Shown piece by piece: positions 12,391 through 20,810 of a stretch of 39,418 nt of DNA. Position numbers and translations under genes: made by a program. How positions within the stretch are numbered: position 1 is the first letter of the stretch; every line of letters starts with the position of its first letter. Origin of the DNA: Alphaproteobacteria bacterium (lineage in GTDB: Bacteria; Pseudomonadota; Alphaproteobacteria; Bin95); assembly GCA_026710105.1 (NCBI GenBank), contig JAPORR010000036.1:1-39418 (forward strand). Direction: 5' to 3'. The notes beneath the pieces were generated by a model, which made no database searches, was not told where the DNA came from, and was given only the letters and a program-made list of their open reading frames with translations.

Positions 12391-13752
12391 ATGGCGGCTG
12401 CGGTAGAGGCGGAAGGCGTGATAGAGGACCACCGCGAACTCGTCGAATGGTTCGAGCAGGGCTGCAAACCGCGCGAAGACTGGCGCTGCGGCACCGAGCA
12501 TGAGAAATTCGTCTTCAGGCGGTCTGATTTCTCCCGCCCCGCATATGACGATCCAGACGGCATCGGCGAACTGCTGCGCCGCCTGGAGGTGTTTGGCTGG
12601 GAACCCAGATATGAGGACGGGAAAATCATCGCGCTCGCCCAGGATGCGGCCGGCATCACGCTGGAGCCGGGAGGGCAATTAGAGCTTTCGGGCGCGCCGC
12701 TGGAAACGGTCCACCAAACCTGCAGCGAGGTGCATGCCCATCTCGACCAATGCCGGCAGGTGGGCGACATCATGGGGCTCGGCTTCCTTGGCATCGGTTT
12801 TGATCCCAAATGGCGCCGGCAGGACATCCCCTGGATGCCGAAGGGCCGCTATGCCTTGATGCGCCGCTACATGCCGCAGGTCGGATCGCTCGGCCTCGAC
12901 ATGATGCTCAGGACTTGCACCGTGCAGGTCAATCTCGACTTCGCCGACGAAGCCGACATGGTAGACAAATTCCGCCTGTCGTTGGCCCTGCAGCCGCTGA
13001 CGACGGTACTCTTCGCCGACTCGCCCTTCAGAGAGGGGCGGCCAACGGACTATCTGAGCCTTCGCTCACATGTCTGGACCGACACCGACCCAAATCGCTG
13101 CGGCATGCTGGGCTTCGTGTTCGAGGAAGGCTTCGGGTTCGAGCGCTATGCTGAATACTGCCTCGATGTGCCGATGTATTTCGTCTATCGGGACGGGCAC
13201 TATATCGATGTGGCGGGCCGGTCTTTCCGAGATTTCCTGGAGGGACGACTGCCGGAATTGCCTGGTGTGCGCCCGCATATCGGCGATTGGTCGGACCATG
13301 TGACGACCGCCTTCCCCGAAGTACGGATGAAGCGCTATCTGGAGCTGCGCGGCGCGGATGGCGGCCCCTGGGGCCGTCTTTGCGGACTGTCGGCACTTTG
13401 GATCGGCCTGCTCTATGATGGCGCGGCACGTGCCGCTGGCTGGGATCTCTGCAAACACTGGACGGAAGAAGAGCGGACATGGCTGCGCACAGAGGCACCG
13501 CGCCTCGGTTTCGCAGCGGAGATCGGCGGGCGTTCGCTCCACAATATTGCGAAGGATATGGTTGCCATCGCCCGGCAGGGATTGAGGGCGCGTGCGCGCC
13601 TCGATGGCGCTGGCAATGATGAGACCGGCTTCCTGTCCGACCTTGAGGAGATCGCAGACAGTGGCGTCACTGCTGCCGAGCGCAAGCGCACGCTGTTCGA
13701 GGGCCGCTGGGGCGGCAGGGTGGAGCCTGTATTCGAGGAGTTTGCCTATTGA
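12391..13752 (+). CDS. gshA: Glutamate-cysteine ligase (plant/alphaproteobacterial type)
   Basis: GshA makes gamma-glutamylcysteine, the first and committed step of glutathione synthesis, in the cytoplasm. The 453-residue protein is of the plant/alphaproteobacterial class, not the E. coli GshA type. It has LVEWFEQGCKP, the substrate-binding GTEHEKFVF near residue 36, GGQLELSGAPLETVHQTC, FRTCTVQVNLDF-like MLRTCTVQVNLDF, and YFVYRDGHYIDVAGRSF. Its stop TGA overlaps the TTG start of the next small ORF (TTGA), and the GAGGAG that serves as that ORF's ribosome site lies inside the last gshA codons. Translation of the three genes gshA, small ORF and amidase is therefore probably coupled. Confidence 0.96.
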   Translation: MAAAVEAEGVIEDHRELVEWFEQGCKPREDWRCGTEHEKFVFRRSDFSRPAYDDPDGIGELLRRLEVFGWEPRYEDGKIIALAQDAAGITLEPGGQLELSGAPLETVHQTCSEVHAHLDQCRQVGDIMGLGFLGIGFDPKWRRQDIPWMPKGRYALMRRYMPQVGSLGLDMMLRTCTVQVNLDFADEADMVDKFRLSLALQPLTTVLFADSPFREGRPTDYLSLRSHVWTDTDPNRCGMLGFVFEEGFGFERYAEYCLDVPMYFVYRDGHYIDVAGRSFRDFLEGRLPELPGVRPHIGDWSDHVTTAFPEVRMKRYLELRGADGGPWGRLCGLSALWIGLLYDGAARAAGWDLCKHWTEEERTWLRTEAPRLGFAAEIGGRSLHNIAKDMVAIARQGLRARARLDGAGNDETGFLSDLEEIADSGVTAAERKRTLFEGRWGGRVEPVFEEFAY

Positions 13753-13922
13753 CCGAAGACCGCCGCGCAAAGGACGCCGGCCTGGACCATCTGAAAGGCG
13801 AGGATCGGGCAGCGCTCGACGCCGGCACGGCGCTGGCCGGTGCGCTCGCCGCTGCTCTGCCGCGCGATCACCACATGTATGAGGAACCCGTCCTGGCCTG
13901 GCGCCCGGAGCCCGGTCGGTGA
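13749..13922 (+). CDS. Small acidic protein, candidate GatC/AtzG-like (DUF4089-like) amidase partner
   Basis: This 57-residue ORF is absent from the supplied track because it starts with TTG and is short. Three things support it: GAGGAG lies eight bases before the TTG, the start overlaps the gshA stop (TTGA), and its own TGA overlaps the GTG start of the amidase (GTGA). It therefore exactly fills the space between the two genes. The product has a helical alanine/leucine-rich middle (LDAGTALAGALAAALP) and ends in EEPVLAWRPEPGR. The size, the helix and the proline-flanked acidic tail recall AtzG and GatC, small subunits that wrap around AtzE or GatA amidases. That likeness is weak at sequence level and rests mainly on position. 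It could be an unrelated small protein, but coding status is well supported. Confidence 0.72.
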   Translation: MTEDRRAKDAGLDHLKGEDRAALDAGTALAGALAAALPRDHHMYEEPVLAWRPEPGR

Positions 13923-15298
13923 CAGCGCTCCACTGGTTGACGCTCGCCGAGGCGGCACAAGCGCTCCGCCGCCGGGAGCTATCTGCGCTGGAATATACGG
14001 AGGCCCTGCTCGCGCGCATAGAGGCAGTCAACCCGAAGCTCGACGCCGTCATCACGCTTCTCGCGGACCGAGCTAGGCTGCGCGCCGCTGCGCTGGATGA
14101 CGGCCCTGTGCGCGGCCCGCTGCATGGCGTGCCCTTCGGCCTGAAGGATATCATTGATGTGGCAGGCGTGCCCACGACCGCGCATTCGGCGGTTCTGAAG
14201 GACAATATCGCGGCGAAAGACGCGGGCGTGACACGCCGCCTGGAAGCCGCGGCCGGTGTGTTGCTTGCCAAGCTCTCGACGCATGAATTCGCCATCGGGG
14301 GTCCAAGTTTCGATCTTCCCTGGCCGCCGGCGCGCAATCCCTGGAACATAGACTGCCATCCGGGCGGGTCGTCCTCAGGGTCCGGTGCCGGCGTGGCAGC
14401 AGGATTGTTCCCGCTGGCACTCGGCACAGACACGGGTGGGTCTGTCCGCAACCCGGCCTCTTGTTGTGGCATTGTCGGCATGAAGGCGACTTACGGGCGG
14501 GTAAGCCGGGCGGGCGTCGTGCCCCTCTCTTGGTCGATGGACCATATCGGCCCGATGACACGCACGGTCGAGGATAATGCACTGGCGCTGGAAGTGCTGG
14601 CCGGTCACGACCCCGACGATCCTGTGAGCGCGCACGAGCCGGCACCCTTCTATACCGCGGGGCTGGAACAGGGTGTCAGGGGCATGAAGATCGGCCATGC
14701 CCGCCGCTGGCATGAGGAGGACATGACGGCCGCGCCAGAGATGCGCACCGCCCTCGACGAGGCGCTTCGCGTGCTGGAAGGTGAAGGTGCGGACATCGTC
14801 GAGGTCGATCCTGGCCCGTTACAGGACTATTCGCGGGTGAACCGCATCATCCTTTGGGCCGAGGCCTGGTCGATCCATGAGCGCTGGCTGAAGGAAAAGC
14901 CAGCGGCCTATGGCCAGCTTGGCCGGGAGCGGCTGATGGCAGGCGCCTATCTTTCCGCCGGGGACTATCTACGCGCGCTTCGGGAGCGGGGGCGCTGCGT
15001 GAGGCGTCTGTCGGAAGCGCTCTCGGGCGTGGACGCGCTCGTCTGCGCCTCCAGCATGGAGCCGGCCTGTGCCATTGAGGACGAGCCGGAATTGAGGCGC
15101 ACCTATTCCCGCCAAGCGCGCCTCCCCTTCAATGTCACAGGTCATCCAGCACTTGCCGTGCCAGCAGGGTTTTCCTCCGCCGGCATGCCACTCTCGTTCC
15201 AGATAGCGGCCCGGAATTTCGGCGAAGCCACGATCTACCGTGTCGCCCGCGCCTATGAACGCGTGACCGGTTGGACAGATCGCCATCCAGTGCTCTGA
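13919..15298 (+). CDS. Amidase signature family hydrolase (AtzE/GatA-like)
   Basis: Amidase-signature enzymes hydrolyse carboxamides with a Lys-cisSer-Ser triad. Here the triad is complete: Lys76 in GLKDIIDVAG, Ser151 in HPGGSSSGSGAG and the nucleophile Ser175 in GTDTGGSVRNPAS. The 459-residue length and the motif ATYGRVSRAGVVPLSWSMDH are typical of the AtzE/GatA-like branch. The start is GTG at 13919, overlapping the stop of the 57-residue ORF, with GGAG eight bases upstream. The pairing of a small upstream ORF with such an amidase is the arrangement of atzG-atzE. A true GatA role in tRNA amidation is unlikely because gatB and gatC are not adjacent. pncA follows on the same strand. Confidence 0.9.
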   Translation: MTALHWLTLAEAAQALRRRELSALEYTEALLARIEAVNPKLDAVITLLADRARLRAAALDDGPVRGPLHGVPFGLKDIIDVAGVPTTAHSAVLKDNIAAKDAGVTRRLEAAAGVLLAKLSTHEFAIGGPSFDLPWPPARNPWNIDCHPGGSSSGSGAGVAAGLFPLALGTDTGGSVRNPASCCGIVGMKATYGRVSRAGVVPLSWSMDHIGPMTRTVEDNALALEVLAGHDPDDPVSAHEPAPFYTAGLEQGVRGMKIGHARRWHEEDMTAAPEMRTALDEALRVLEGEGADIVEVDPGPLQDYSRVNRIILWAEAWSIHERWLKEKPAAYGQLGRERLMAGAYLSAGDYLRALRERGRCVRRLSEALSGVDALVCASSMEPACAIEDEPELRRTYSRQARLPFNVTGHPALAVPAGFSSAGMPLSFQIAARNFGEATIYRVARAYERVTGWTDRHPVL

Positions 15299-15346
15299 CA
15301 GGCGCTCTGAGTGGCGAGAAGCGGCATGCGAGGAAGGAAAACCCCG

Positions 15347-15952
15347 ATGGAAGCGCTGCTGGTGGTGGATGTGCAGAACGATTTCTGCACAGGCGGAGCC
15401 TTGGCTGTGCCGGGCGGCGAGGCAGTCGTGCCCGGCATCAACCGGCTCTGGGACCGCTATGCCTGCAAGGTGCTGACGCAGGACTGGCACCCGCCGGGGC
15501 ATGCCTCCTTCGCGAGCAGCCATCCGGGCAAGCGGCCTTTCGACACTGTCATGCTGGACTATGGCGAGCAGGTGCTCTGGCCGGACCACTGCGTACAGGG
15601 CAGATCCGGCGCGGCGTTTCATCCAGAGCTTCGCACGGACGGCGCCGATCTGATGCTACGCAAGGGCTTCCGGCCCGGTATCGACAGCTATTCGGCCTTC
15701 TTCGAAAACGACCGCTGCACGCCGACCGGGTTGGCTGGCTATCTGCGCGAGCGGGGCGTCGAACAGGTCGTGCTGACTGGGCTCGCGACTGATTTCTGCG
15801 TCGGTTTCTCGGCACTCGACGCCCTAGCGGCGGGCTTCAGCACTGTCGTGCTGGAGGATCTCTGCCGCGGCCTCGACATGGACGGTTCGTCCGCCCGGAT
15901 GCTCGGCGCTATCCGGGATGCTGGCGGGCGCATCAAGTGCGGCCACGCCTGA
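15347..15952 (+). CDS. pncA: Nicotinamidase/pyrazinamidase
   Basis: PncA deamidates nicotinamide to nicotinate for NAD salvage. The 201-residue isochorismatase-fold protein begins at the ATG at 15347 (MEALLVVDVQNDFC) with AGGAAGG upstream; the track start at 15311 adds twelve residues the family lacks. The catalytic triad is present as Asp8, Lys106 (MLRKGF) and Cys151 (ATDFCVGFS). The metal site is Asp46, His48 and His52 in QDWHPPGHASF. The motif WPDHCVQGRSGA is characteristic of nicotinamidases rather than other isochorismatase-like hydrolases. It sits 48 bases after the amidase, so this is the second consecutive amide hydrolase, and it may share its transcript. Confidence 0.95.
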   Translation: MEALLVVDVQNDFCTGGALAVPGGEAVVPGINRLWDRYACKVLTQDWHPPGHASFASSHPGKRPFDTVMLDYGEQVLWPDHCVQGRSGAAFHPELRTDGADLMLRKGFRPGIDSYSAFFENDRCTPTGLAGYLRERGVEQVVLTGLATDFCVGFSALDALAAGFSTVVLEDLCRGLDMDGSSARMLGAIRDAGGRIKCGHA

Positions 15953-16018
15953 CGCATTGTCAAAGCCCCGCCGTATCCCATCTGAAAGGACAAGGCGGCG
16001 TCTAGAGCGGGAGGACTC

Positions 16019-17005
16019 ATGCGCGCATTGATCGAACGGGGCGCAGACTGGCTGACAGTAGCGCGCAACCGCGTCCGGATAGATGACTGGCGCAGCGCTC
16101 GGCCTTGGCTGCGTTGCACCCTTGCCGGTCTCGTGCTGTTCGTGATGCTCTGGTACCCGGTCGGCATGGCAGTCTATACGCATATTGACGACGACCCGAG
16201 CTTCGAGCCGCGGCCGACCGCCTACGATGCCGGCGGCTCCAAGGCAGTGGCGACGGCGGCCGCACTGGTCGAGCGGGAGATCGGTCGCTGGGCGCCCAAC
16301 AAGCCCTTCTGGCATCCGGCAGCGGCGCTCGACAATATGCCGAACTACCAGCTAGGCCTCATGTACGCTGTCTCCCGCTTCGCTATCGAGATGGGGGATC
16401 AGTTGGGCCGTACGCGCGGCTCCAGCGCCATCGACGCCGATCTCGACAGGGCCGCAGGCCTGCTGAAATACGACGGGCGCATCTGGTATTGGGGCTCGGG
16501 CGGCCTCTTGCCCGTCGCACCGGCAGAGCGGCAGTACCGCAACGCCGCCGAAGCGCTCGCCCGCTACAATGAGCGCCTGGCAAACGGCGAGGCGACCTAC
16601 GACCGCCGCGCCGACAATCTGATCGCCTTACTCGACCGGGTTGGCGCCGACCTTGGCGCCTCCAGTGCCGCACTCGACAAGCGGGCCTTGGAAACCAATG
16701 CTGGTTGGTTCGACACCATCGCCGACGACCTGTTGTTCAATGTCAAGGGCCGCCTCTACGCCTATTTCCTGCTGCTGCGCGACATCGGCGCGGATTTCGA
16801 CAAGGCTATCGCCGAGAAGCAAGCAAGCAAGGTCTGGCAGCAAATGCTGACGAGTTTGCGCCAGGGCGCAGAACTCTACCCACTGGTCGTCTCGAACGGG
16901 TATGAGGACGGTCTCTTCATGCCCTCGCATCTGACCGCCCTTGGCTTCTATCTCCTACGCGCCCGCACGCAATTGAAGGAGGTAGCGGACGCGCTGTCGA
17001 AATAG
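16019..17005 (+). CDS. DUF2333 family membrane protein
   Basis: The 328-residue protein matches the uncharacterised DUF2333 family as I recall it. It has one hydrophobic segment at about residues 33-55 (LAGLVLFVMLWYPVGMAVY), followed by a long soluble part with APNKPFWHPAAALDNMPNYQ, YDGRIWYWGSG, GWFDTIADDLLFNVKGRLYAYF and a conserved-looking SNGYEDGLFMPSHL near the end. The topology suggests an inner-membrane anchor with a periplasmic domain. GGGAGG lies just upstream of the ATG. The gene follows pncA by 66 bases and converges with the dehydrogenase gene only ten bases away. No function is established for the family that I know of. Confidence 0.85.
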   Translation: MRALIERGADWLTVARNRVRIDDWRSARPWLRCTLAGLVLFVMLWYPVGMAVYTHIDDDPSFEPRPTAYDAGGSKAVATAAALVEREIGRWAPNKPFWHPAAALDNMPNYQLGLMYAVSRFAIEMGDQLGRTRGSSAIDADLDRAAGLLKYDGRIWYWGSGGLLPVAPAERQYRNAAEALARYNERLANGEATYDRRADNLIALLDRVGADLGASSAALDKRALETNAGWFDTIADDLLFNVKGRLYAYFLLLRDIGADFDKAIAEKQASKVWQQMLTSLRQGAELYPLVVSNGYEDGLFMPSHLTALGFYLLRARTQLKEVADALSK

Positions 17006-17015
17006 AGCCGGGGCG

Positions 17016-17783
17016 CTAACGCGGCGCTAACCTTATTGCACCGTCGAGGCGGATGGTTTCGCCGTTAATATAGTCGTTCCGGACGATCTCCATGACGAGA
17101 GAAGCAAATTCTTGGTCGCGGCCGGTGCGTTTCGGGAAGGGCACTTGCTTGCCAAGCAGGTCCAGTGTCGAGTCCGGCAGGCCGGCAAGCAGCGGCGTGT
17201 CCATGATGCCGGGCGCGATAGTGCAGACGCGCACGCCCCATGAGGCCAGATCGCGCGCTGCCGGCAGCGTCATGCCGACAATGCCGGCTTTAGCCGAGGC
17301 ATAGGCGATCTGCCCGATCTGGCCTTCATAGCCTGCGACCGAGGCGGTGTTGACGATCACGCCGCGCAGGCCCTCGCCGTTCGCCGGTTCCTGTTTCGCC
17401 ATATCCTCTGCCGCTTGCGAGAGCATGTTGAAGGAGCCAAAAAGGCAGATATCGACGATGCGCTTATAGTTTTCGAACGGGATGCGCCGGCCGTTGCGAT
17501 CCACGATGCGCTGCGAACCGCCCACGCCCGCGCAATTGACACAGATACGTGCGATCCCATGCGCCTCGCGGGCCGTCGCGATGGCGGCCGTCACCGCCTC
17601 CTCGCTCGTCACATCGCAGGGAACGGCGAGCGCACCGAGCTCCCGCGCGGTCTCCTCGGCAAGCGCCGCATTGCGGTCGAGCAGTGCCACGCGTGCGCCC
17701 GCCGCGTGCAGCGCCGCCGCGGTTGCGCGCCCGAGGCCTGACGCCCCGCCAGTTACCAGCGCTGCTTCACCCTTCGCTTCCAT
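17016..17783 (-). CDS. Short-chain dehydrogenase/reductase, 3-hydroxyacyl-CoA dehydrogenase type II-like
   Basis: This 255-residue NAD(P)-dependent Rossmann-fold enzyme has the classical SDR elements: the cofactor loop TGGASGLGRA near residue 11, an aspartate ending strand 2 (ALLDRN, favouring NAD), NCAGVG, and the catalytic Ser-Tyr-Lys as NTASVAGYEGQIGQIAYASAK. The sequence around GGASGLG, AYASAKAGIVGMTLPAARDL and IAPGIMDTPLLAGLP resembles 3-hydroxyacyl-CoA dehydrogenase type 2 (17-beta-HSD10-like) proteins of fatty-acid or branched-chain breakdown. GGAGGG lies upstream of the ATG. It is transcribed away from the tRNA gene and towards DUF2333. A FabG-like or other SDR substrate remains possible. 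Confidence 0.88.
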   Translation of the reverse strand: MEAKGEAALVTGGASGLGRATAAALHAAGARVALLDRNAALAEETARELGALAVPCDVTSEEAVTAAIATAREAHGIARICVNCAGVGGSQRIVDRNGRRIPFENYKRIVDICLFGSFNMLSQAAEDMAKQEPANGEGLRGVIVNTASVAGYEGQIGQIAYASAKAGIVGMTLPAARDLASWGVRVCTIAPGIMDTPLLAGLPDSTLDLLGKQVPFPKRTGRDQEFASLVMEIVRNDYINGETIRLDGAIRLAPR

Positions 17784-17851
17784 CGGCCTTTACCCTCCGC
17801 ATCCGATTGCTGAGCCCACTCTGCCATAGCGAGCTTGTGCTTTCGACGGCC

Positions 17852-17879
17852 TTGATTTCCACGCTTCCTCGTCCATTAT
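17852..17879 (+). promoter_or_regulatory. Candidate sigma-70 promoter of tRNA-Glu
   Basis: TTGATT and CATTAT are separated by 16 bases and end 15 bases before the tRNA. This is the spacing expected for a stable-RNA promoter with transcription starting about 8-10 bases before the mature tRNA. Confidence 0.5.
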
Positions 17880-17894
17880 GCACGTCTTCCGCTC

Positions 17895-17970
17895 GGCCCC
17901 TTCGTCTAGCGGTCCAGGACGCCGGCCTCTCACGCCGGAAACACGGGTTCGAGTCCCGTAGGGGTCACCA
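17895..17970 (+). tRNA. tRNA-Glu (anticodon CTC)
   Basis: The 76-base sequence folds into a standard cloverleaf. The acceptor stem GGCCCCT pairs with AGGGGTC (one G-U), and the D arm is TCGTCTAGCGGTCCAGGA. The anticodon stem CCGGC/GCCGG encloses CTCTCAC, giving the anticodon CTC at 17929-17931. The T arm contains GGGTTCGAGTCCC, and CCA is encoded at the 3' end. The body closely resembles bacterial glutamate tRNAs. It reads the GAG codon. Confidence 0.97.
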
Positions 17971-18011
17971 AAGCCGGCGGCGGTAGCTTCGACAAGTCGG
18001 CAATTTTCGAT

Positions 18012-18041
18012 GAAAAGCAGGAGCGGGCCAAAGCCCGCCCC
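18012..18041 (-). terminator. Intrinsic terminator of the hydantoin/ABC operon
   Basis: On the minus strand, eleven bases after the binding-protein stop, GGGGCGGGC pairs with GCCCGCTCC (nine pairs, one G-U) around a TTTG loop, followed by TGCTTTTC. This is a convincing Rho-independent terminator closing the seven-gene operon. It lies between this operon and the convergent tRNA-Glu gene. Confidence 0.75.
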
Positions 18042-18051
18042 AGAGACGCCC

Positions 18052-19041
18052 TTATTGCAGGGCCTTATCAGTGATTGCGTGCGTCCAGGCGCCTTCGGGA
18101 GCCATGGTGATTACCGGATCCGAGCCGCCTTTCAGCAGCGTCGCGACAGTGCGCTCGTAATCGGCGGGTGCCAGCGCGCCGCTGCTGCCCGCGGTCAGTT
18201 TCGCGACCTCACCCATCATGCGCTTCTGGTGCTTCTCGGTCTGAGCACCGGTCGCATCGTTGTCCAGCACGATTTCGGCGGCTACGTCTGGGTTCTCCTC
18301 GGCCCATTTCCAACCCTTCATCGATGCGCGCACGAAGCGGACCATCCGATCCTGGAAGGCGGTGTCTTCTAGTGCGGATTCGAGCACGTAGATGCCGTCT
18401 TCCAGCGTGGCGACGCCTTGGTCCTCATATTTGAAAACGACGAGGTCATCGGCCGAGAGACCTGCGTCGATAACCTGCCAGTATTCGTTATAGGTCATGG
18501 TCGAGATACAGGCGGCTTGCCCCTGCAGGATTGGATCGACATTGAAGCCCTGTTTCAGCACGGTCACGCCTTGGTCGCTGCCGTCGGTTGGAATGCCAAG
18601 CTGGCTCATCCAAGATAGAAACGGATATTCATTGCCGAAGAACCAGACGCCGATCGTCTTACCCCGGAAGTCCTCAGGCGTCTTGATACCGGTGTCCTTG
18701 CGGCAGGTGAGCATCATGCCAGAGCGCTTGAACGGCTGGGCGATATTTACCAGCGGCAGTCCCTTTTCGCGCGTGGCAAGCGCAGAAGGCATCCAGTCGA
18801 GGATGACGTCCGCGCCGCCGCCGGCCAGAACCTGGGGCGGTGCAATGTCCGGGCCGCCAGGCTTGATTTCAACTTCCAGGCCTTCGTCGGCATAGAACCC
18901 CCTGTCTGCGGCAACATAGTAACCGGCGAACTGCGCCTGTGTGACCCATTTGAGCTGGAGCGTGACCTTGTCGGCAGCGTCTGCGCCCCCGGCTGACAGG
19001 GCGAACATCGCCGCCGCTGTAAAGATAGTTGTTCTTCTCAT
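18052..19041 (-). CDS. ABC transporter substrate-binding protein, NMT1/THI5-like
   Basis: The 329-residue protein has a Sec signal peptide (positively charged start, hydrophobic core, likely cut after SAGGADA) and the fold signature of NMT1/THI5-like binding proteins: LQLKWVTQAQFAGYYVAADRGFYADEGL and GKTIGVWFFGNEYPFLSWM. Relatives bind thiamine-pyrimidine precursors, riboflavin, sulfonates, or, in operons like this one, pyrimidines or hydantoins. AAGGAG precedes the ATG. It is the last gene of the operon, which is unusual since binding proteins often come first, and a strong terminator follows. The ligand is inferred only from the adjacent dihydropyrimidinase and carbamoyl hydrolase genes. 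Confidence 0.9.
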   Translation of the reverse strand: MRRTTIFTAAAMFALSAGGADAADKVTLQLKWVTQAQFAGYYVAADRGFYADEGLEVEIKPGGPDIAPPQVLAGGGADVILDWMPSALATREKGLPLVNIAQPFKRSGMMLTCRKDTGIKTPEDFRGKTIGVWFFGNEYPFLSWMSQLGIPTDGSDQGVTVLKQGFNVDPILQGQAACISTMTYNEYWQVIDAGLSADDLVVFKYEDQGVATLEDGIYVLESALEDTAFQDRMVRFVRASMKGWKWAEENPDVAAEIVLDNDATGAQTEKHQKRMMGEVAKLTAGSSGALAPADYERTVATLLKGGSDPVITMAPEGAWTHAITDKALQ

Positions 19042-19068
19042 ATTGCTCTCCTTAGCGAAAAGTAGCGG

Positions 19069-19914
19069 CTAAAGTGATCCTCGGATCGAAGGATGCCAAT
19101 GGGTTACCGTTCTCTCGGTCAGCGTTACGCATCCATAGAAGGCCGATCCGGCCAGGGCTGCAACCGCTATCTCGGCCCAGACCATGTCAAGCGCCATTCG
19201 ACCGATCTCGGTGGAAATGCGGAAGCCCATGCCCACAATGGGGGTCCCGAAAAATTCTGCAACGATCGCGCCGATCAGCGCAAGCGTGGTGCAGATTTTC
19301 AACCCGTTGAAAATAAAGGGAGCGGCCGCAGGCAGGCGCAGTTTCCAGAGCGTCTGCCAGTAGCCGGCCGCATAGGTGCGCATCAGGTCCCGCTGTATGG
19401 CTTCAGCCATGCGCAGCCCCTCAATGGCATTCACCAACATCGGGAAGAAACACATTACGACAACCACGGCGGCCTTGGAGTGCCAGTCGAAACCGAACCA
19501 CATTACCATGATCGGCGCGATCCCGACGATCGGCAGGGCCGCTGCGAGATTCCCCATGGGCAACAAGCCCCTTTGCAGGAAGGGAGAACGGTCGATGGCG
19601 ATAGCCGTAAGCAATGCCAACCCGCACCCCATGGCATAGCCCGGCAAGACAGACCGGATCACGGTCTGCACGAAATCGGCCCACAGGACTGGCAGGTTTG
19701 AGGCGAAGGCGGCGGAGATCGCCGAGGGCGCCGGTAGGATGACCGCCGGCACCTCAAGCCCGCGAACCAGTCCTTCCCAGATCATCACCAGCGAAATGCC
19801 GAAGATTGCGGGCATCAGAAGACGCGTCAACCGCCCTGTCTGACGCGCCAGCAGAATGTTGACGGCCCATCCGCCGAGCCAGGCGGCGGTCGCGACCGTG
19901 ACCCAACTCATCAT
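19069..19914 (-). CDS. ABC transporter permease
   Basis: This membrane component of the import system has about six to seven hydrophobic helices and the EAA-type coupling loop that contacts the ATPase (MRTYAAGYWQTLWKLRLPAAAPF at about residue 190). It belongs to the taurine/nitrate/NMT1-class permeases. I start at the ATG at 19914, whose ATGA overlaps the stop of the upstream permease gene; the track start at 19983 lies inside that gene. The two permeases are not identical, so the importer probably uses a heterodimeric channel. Confidence 0.9.
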   Translation of the reverse strand: MMSWVTVATAAWLGGWAVNILLARQTGRLTRLLMPAIFGISLVMIWEGLVRGLEVPAVILPAPSAISAAFASNLPVLWADFVQTVIRSVLPGYAMGCGLALLTAIAIDRSPFLQRGLLPMGNLAAALPIVGIAPIMVMWFGFDWHSKAAVVVVMCFFPMLVNAIEGLRMAEAIQRDLMRTYAAGYWQTLWKLRLPAAAPFIFNGLKICTTLALIGAIVAEFFGTPIVGMGFRISTEIGRMALDMVWAEIAVAALAGSAFYGCVTLTERTVTHWHPSIRGSL

Positions 19915-20771
19915 GCTTGCCCCATTCGGCCTAGAACGGCGCGCTGCACCATCCCGACGGCGCCCACCATAAGTGCCGCGCATATAGCGGCACCGAAGAG
20001 CGCCGACCAGATAATCAACACTTGGCCGTAATAGCTGCCATTCAGCATCCGCGCCCCAAAACCACCCTGGCTGCCGGTGGGCAGTTCACCGATGATCGCG
20101 CCAACCAAGGCGATGGCAATGGCGACCTTGAGGGACGCGAAAAGATAGGGCAGCGAAGAGGGCCAGCGCAACTTCCAGAACACCTGCCAGGCAGACGCAT
20201 TATAGGTCCGCATCAGGTCCAGCTGCATGCCGCCCGGCGCGCGCAGCCCTTTGACCATGCCGACCACCACCGGAAAGAAGCTGAGATAAGCCGAGATGGC
20301 GGCCTTCGCGACCAAGCCCGATATCCCGATATTGTAAAGCACGACGATAATCATCGGCGCGATGGCAAGAATGGGGATCGTCTGGCTGGAGATAACCCAA
20401 GGCATGACGGATAAATCCATCGCCCGGTTGTGAACGATGCCGACTGCCAGCAGGATGCCCAGGCCAACCCCCATGGCGAAGCCCAGGAAGGTCGCGGACA
20501 GCGTGATCCAGCCATGATAGACGAGACTGCGCTTGGAGGTGATGCGCTTATTAGCGGTCGTCTCCCAGATCTCGGCTGCCACCTGATGGGGGGCGGGTAG
20601 GACGGGACGCTCCTGGGACATCGTGGCCGGGATGATATCCGCCCATCCGATCTCGACGCCTGCGCGCGCGGCCTGGTCACGCTCCCATTTGGCATTCAGG
20701 CCGACAGCACCGACATACCAGGCGGCCAAAATGGCAAGGCAGATTGCCGTAATCGAAAGGGCGATCCGCAT
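19911..20771 (-). CDS. ABC transporter permease
   Basis: The second permease has 286 residues with an N-terminal helix, a long periplasmic segment (residues about 25-85), then the core helices. The coupling loop is LMRTYNASAWQVFWKLRWPSSLPYLFASLK, cut here to its hallmark LMRTYNASAWQVFWKLR. The extra N-terminal periplasmic segment is not found in its partner. No clear ribosome site precedes the ATG, and the ATPase gene ends 39 bases upstream. Its stop overlaps the next permease by four bases, so the pair is translationally coupled. Confidence 0.9.
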   Translation of the reverse strand: MRIALSITAICLAILAAWYVGAVGLNAKWERDQAARAGVEIGWADIIPATMSQERPVLPAPHQVAAEIWETTANKRITSKRSLVYHGWITLSATFLGFAMGVGLGILLAVGIVHNRAMDLSVMPWVISSQTIPILAIAPMIIVVLYNIGISGLVAKAAISAYLSFFPVVVGMVKGLRAPGGMQLDLMRTYNASAWQVFWKLRWPSSLPYLFASLKVAIAIALVGAIIGELPTGSQGGFGARMLNGSYYGQVLIIWSALFGAAICAALMVGAVGMVQRAVLGRMGQA

Positions 20772-20810
20772 CAGGCTAGCCGCACCGCGACGCCTATACT
20801 AGGGGCTTGT

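Noticed and set aside
17006-17034. Direct repeat GGCGCTAAC x2 between DUF2333 and the SDR gene
   Set aside because: Two nine-base copies, one inside the SDR coding end; too short and isolated to be an att site or array.
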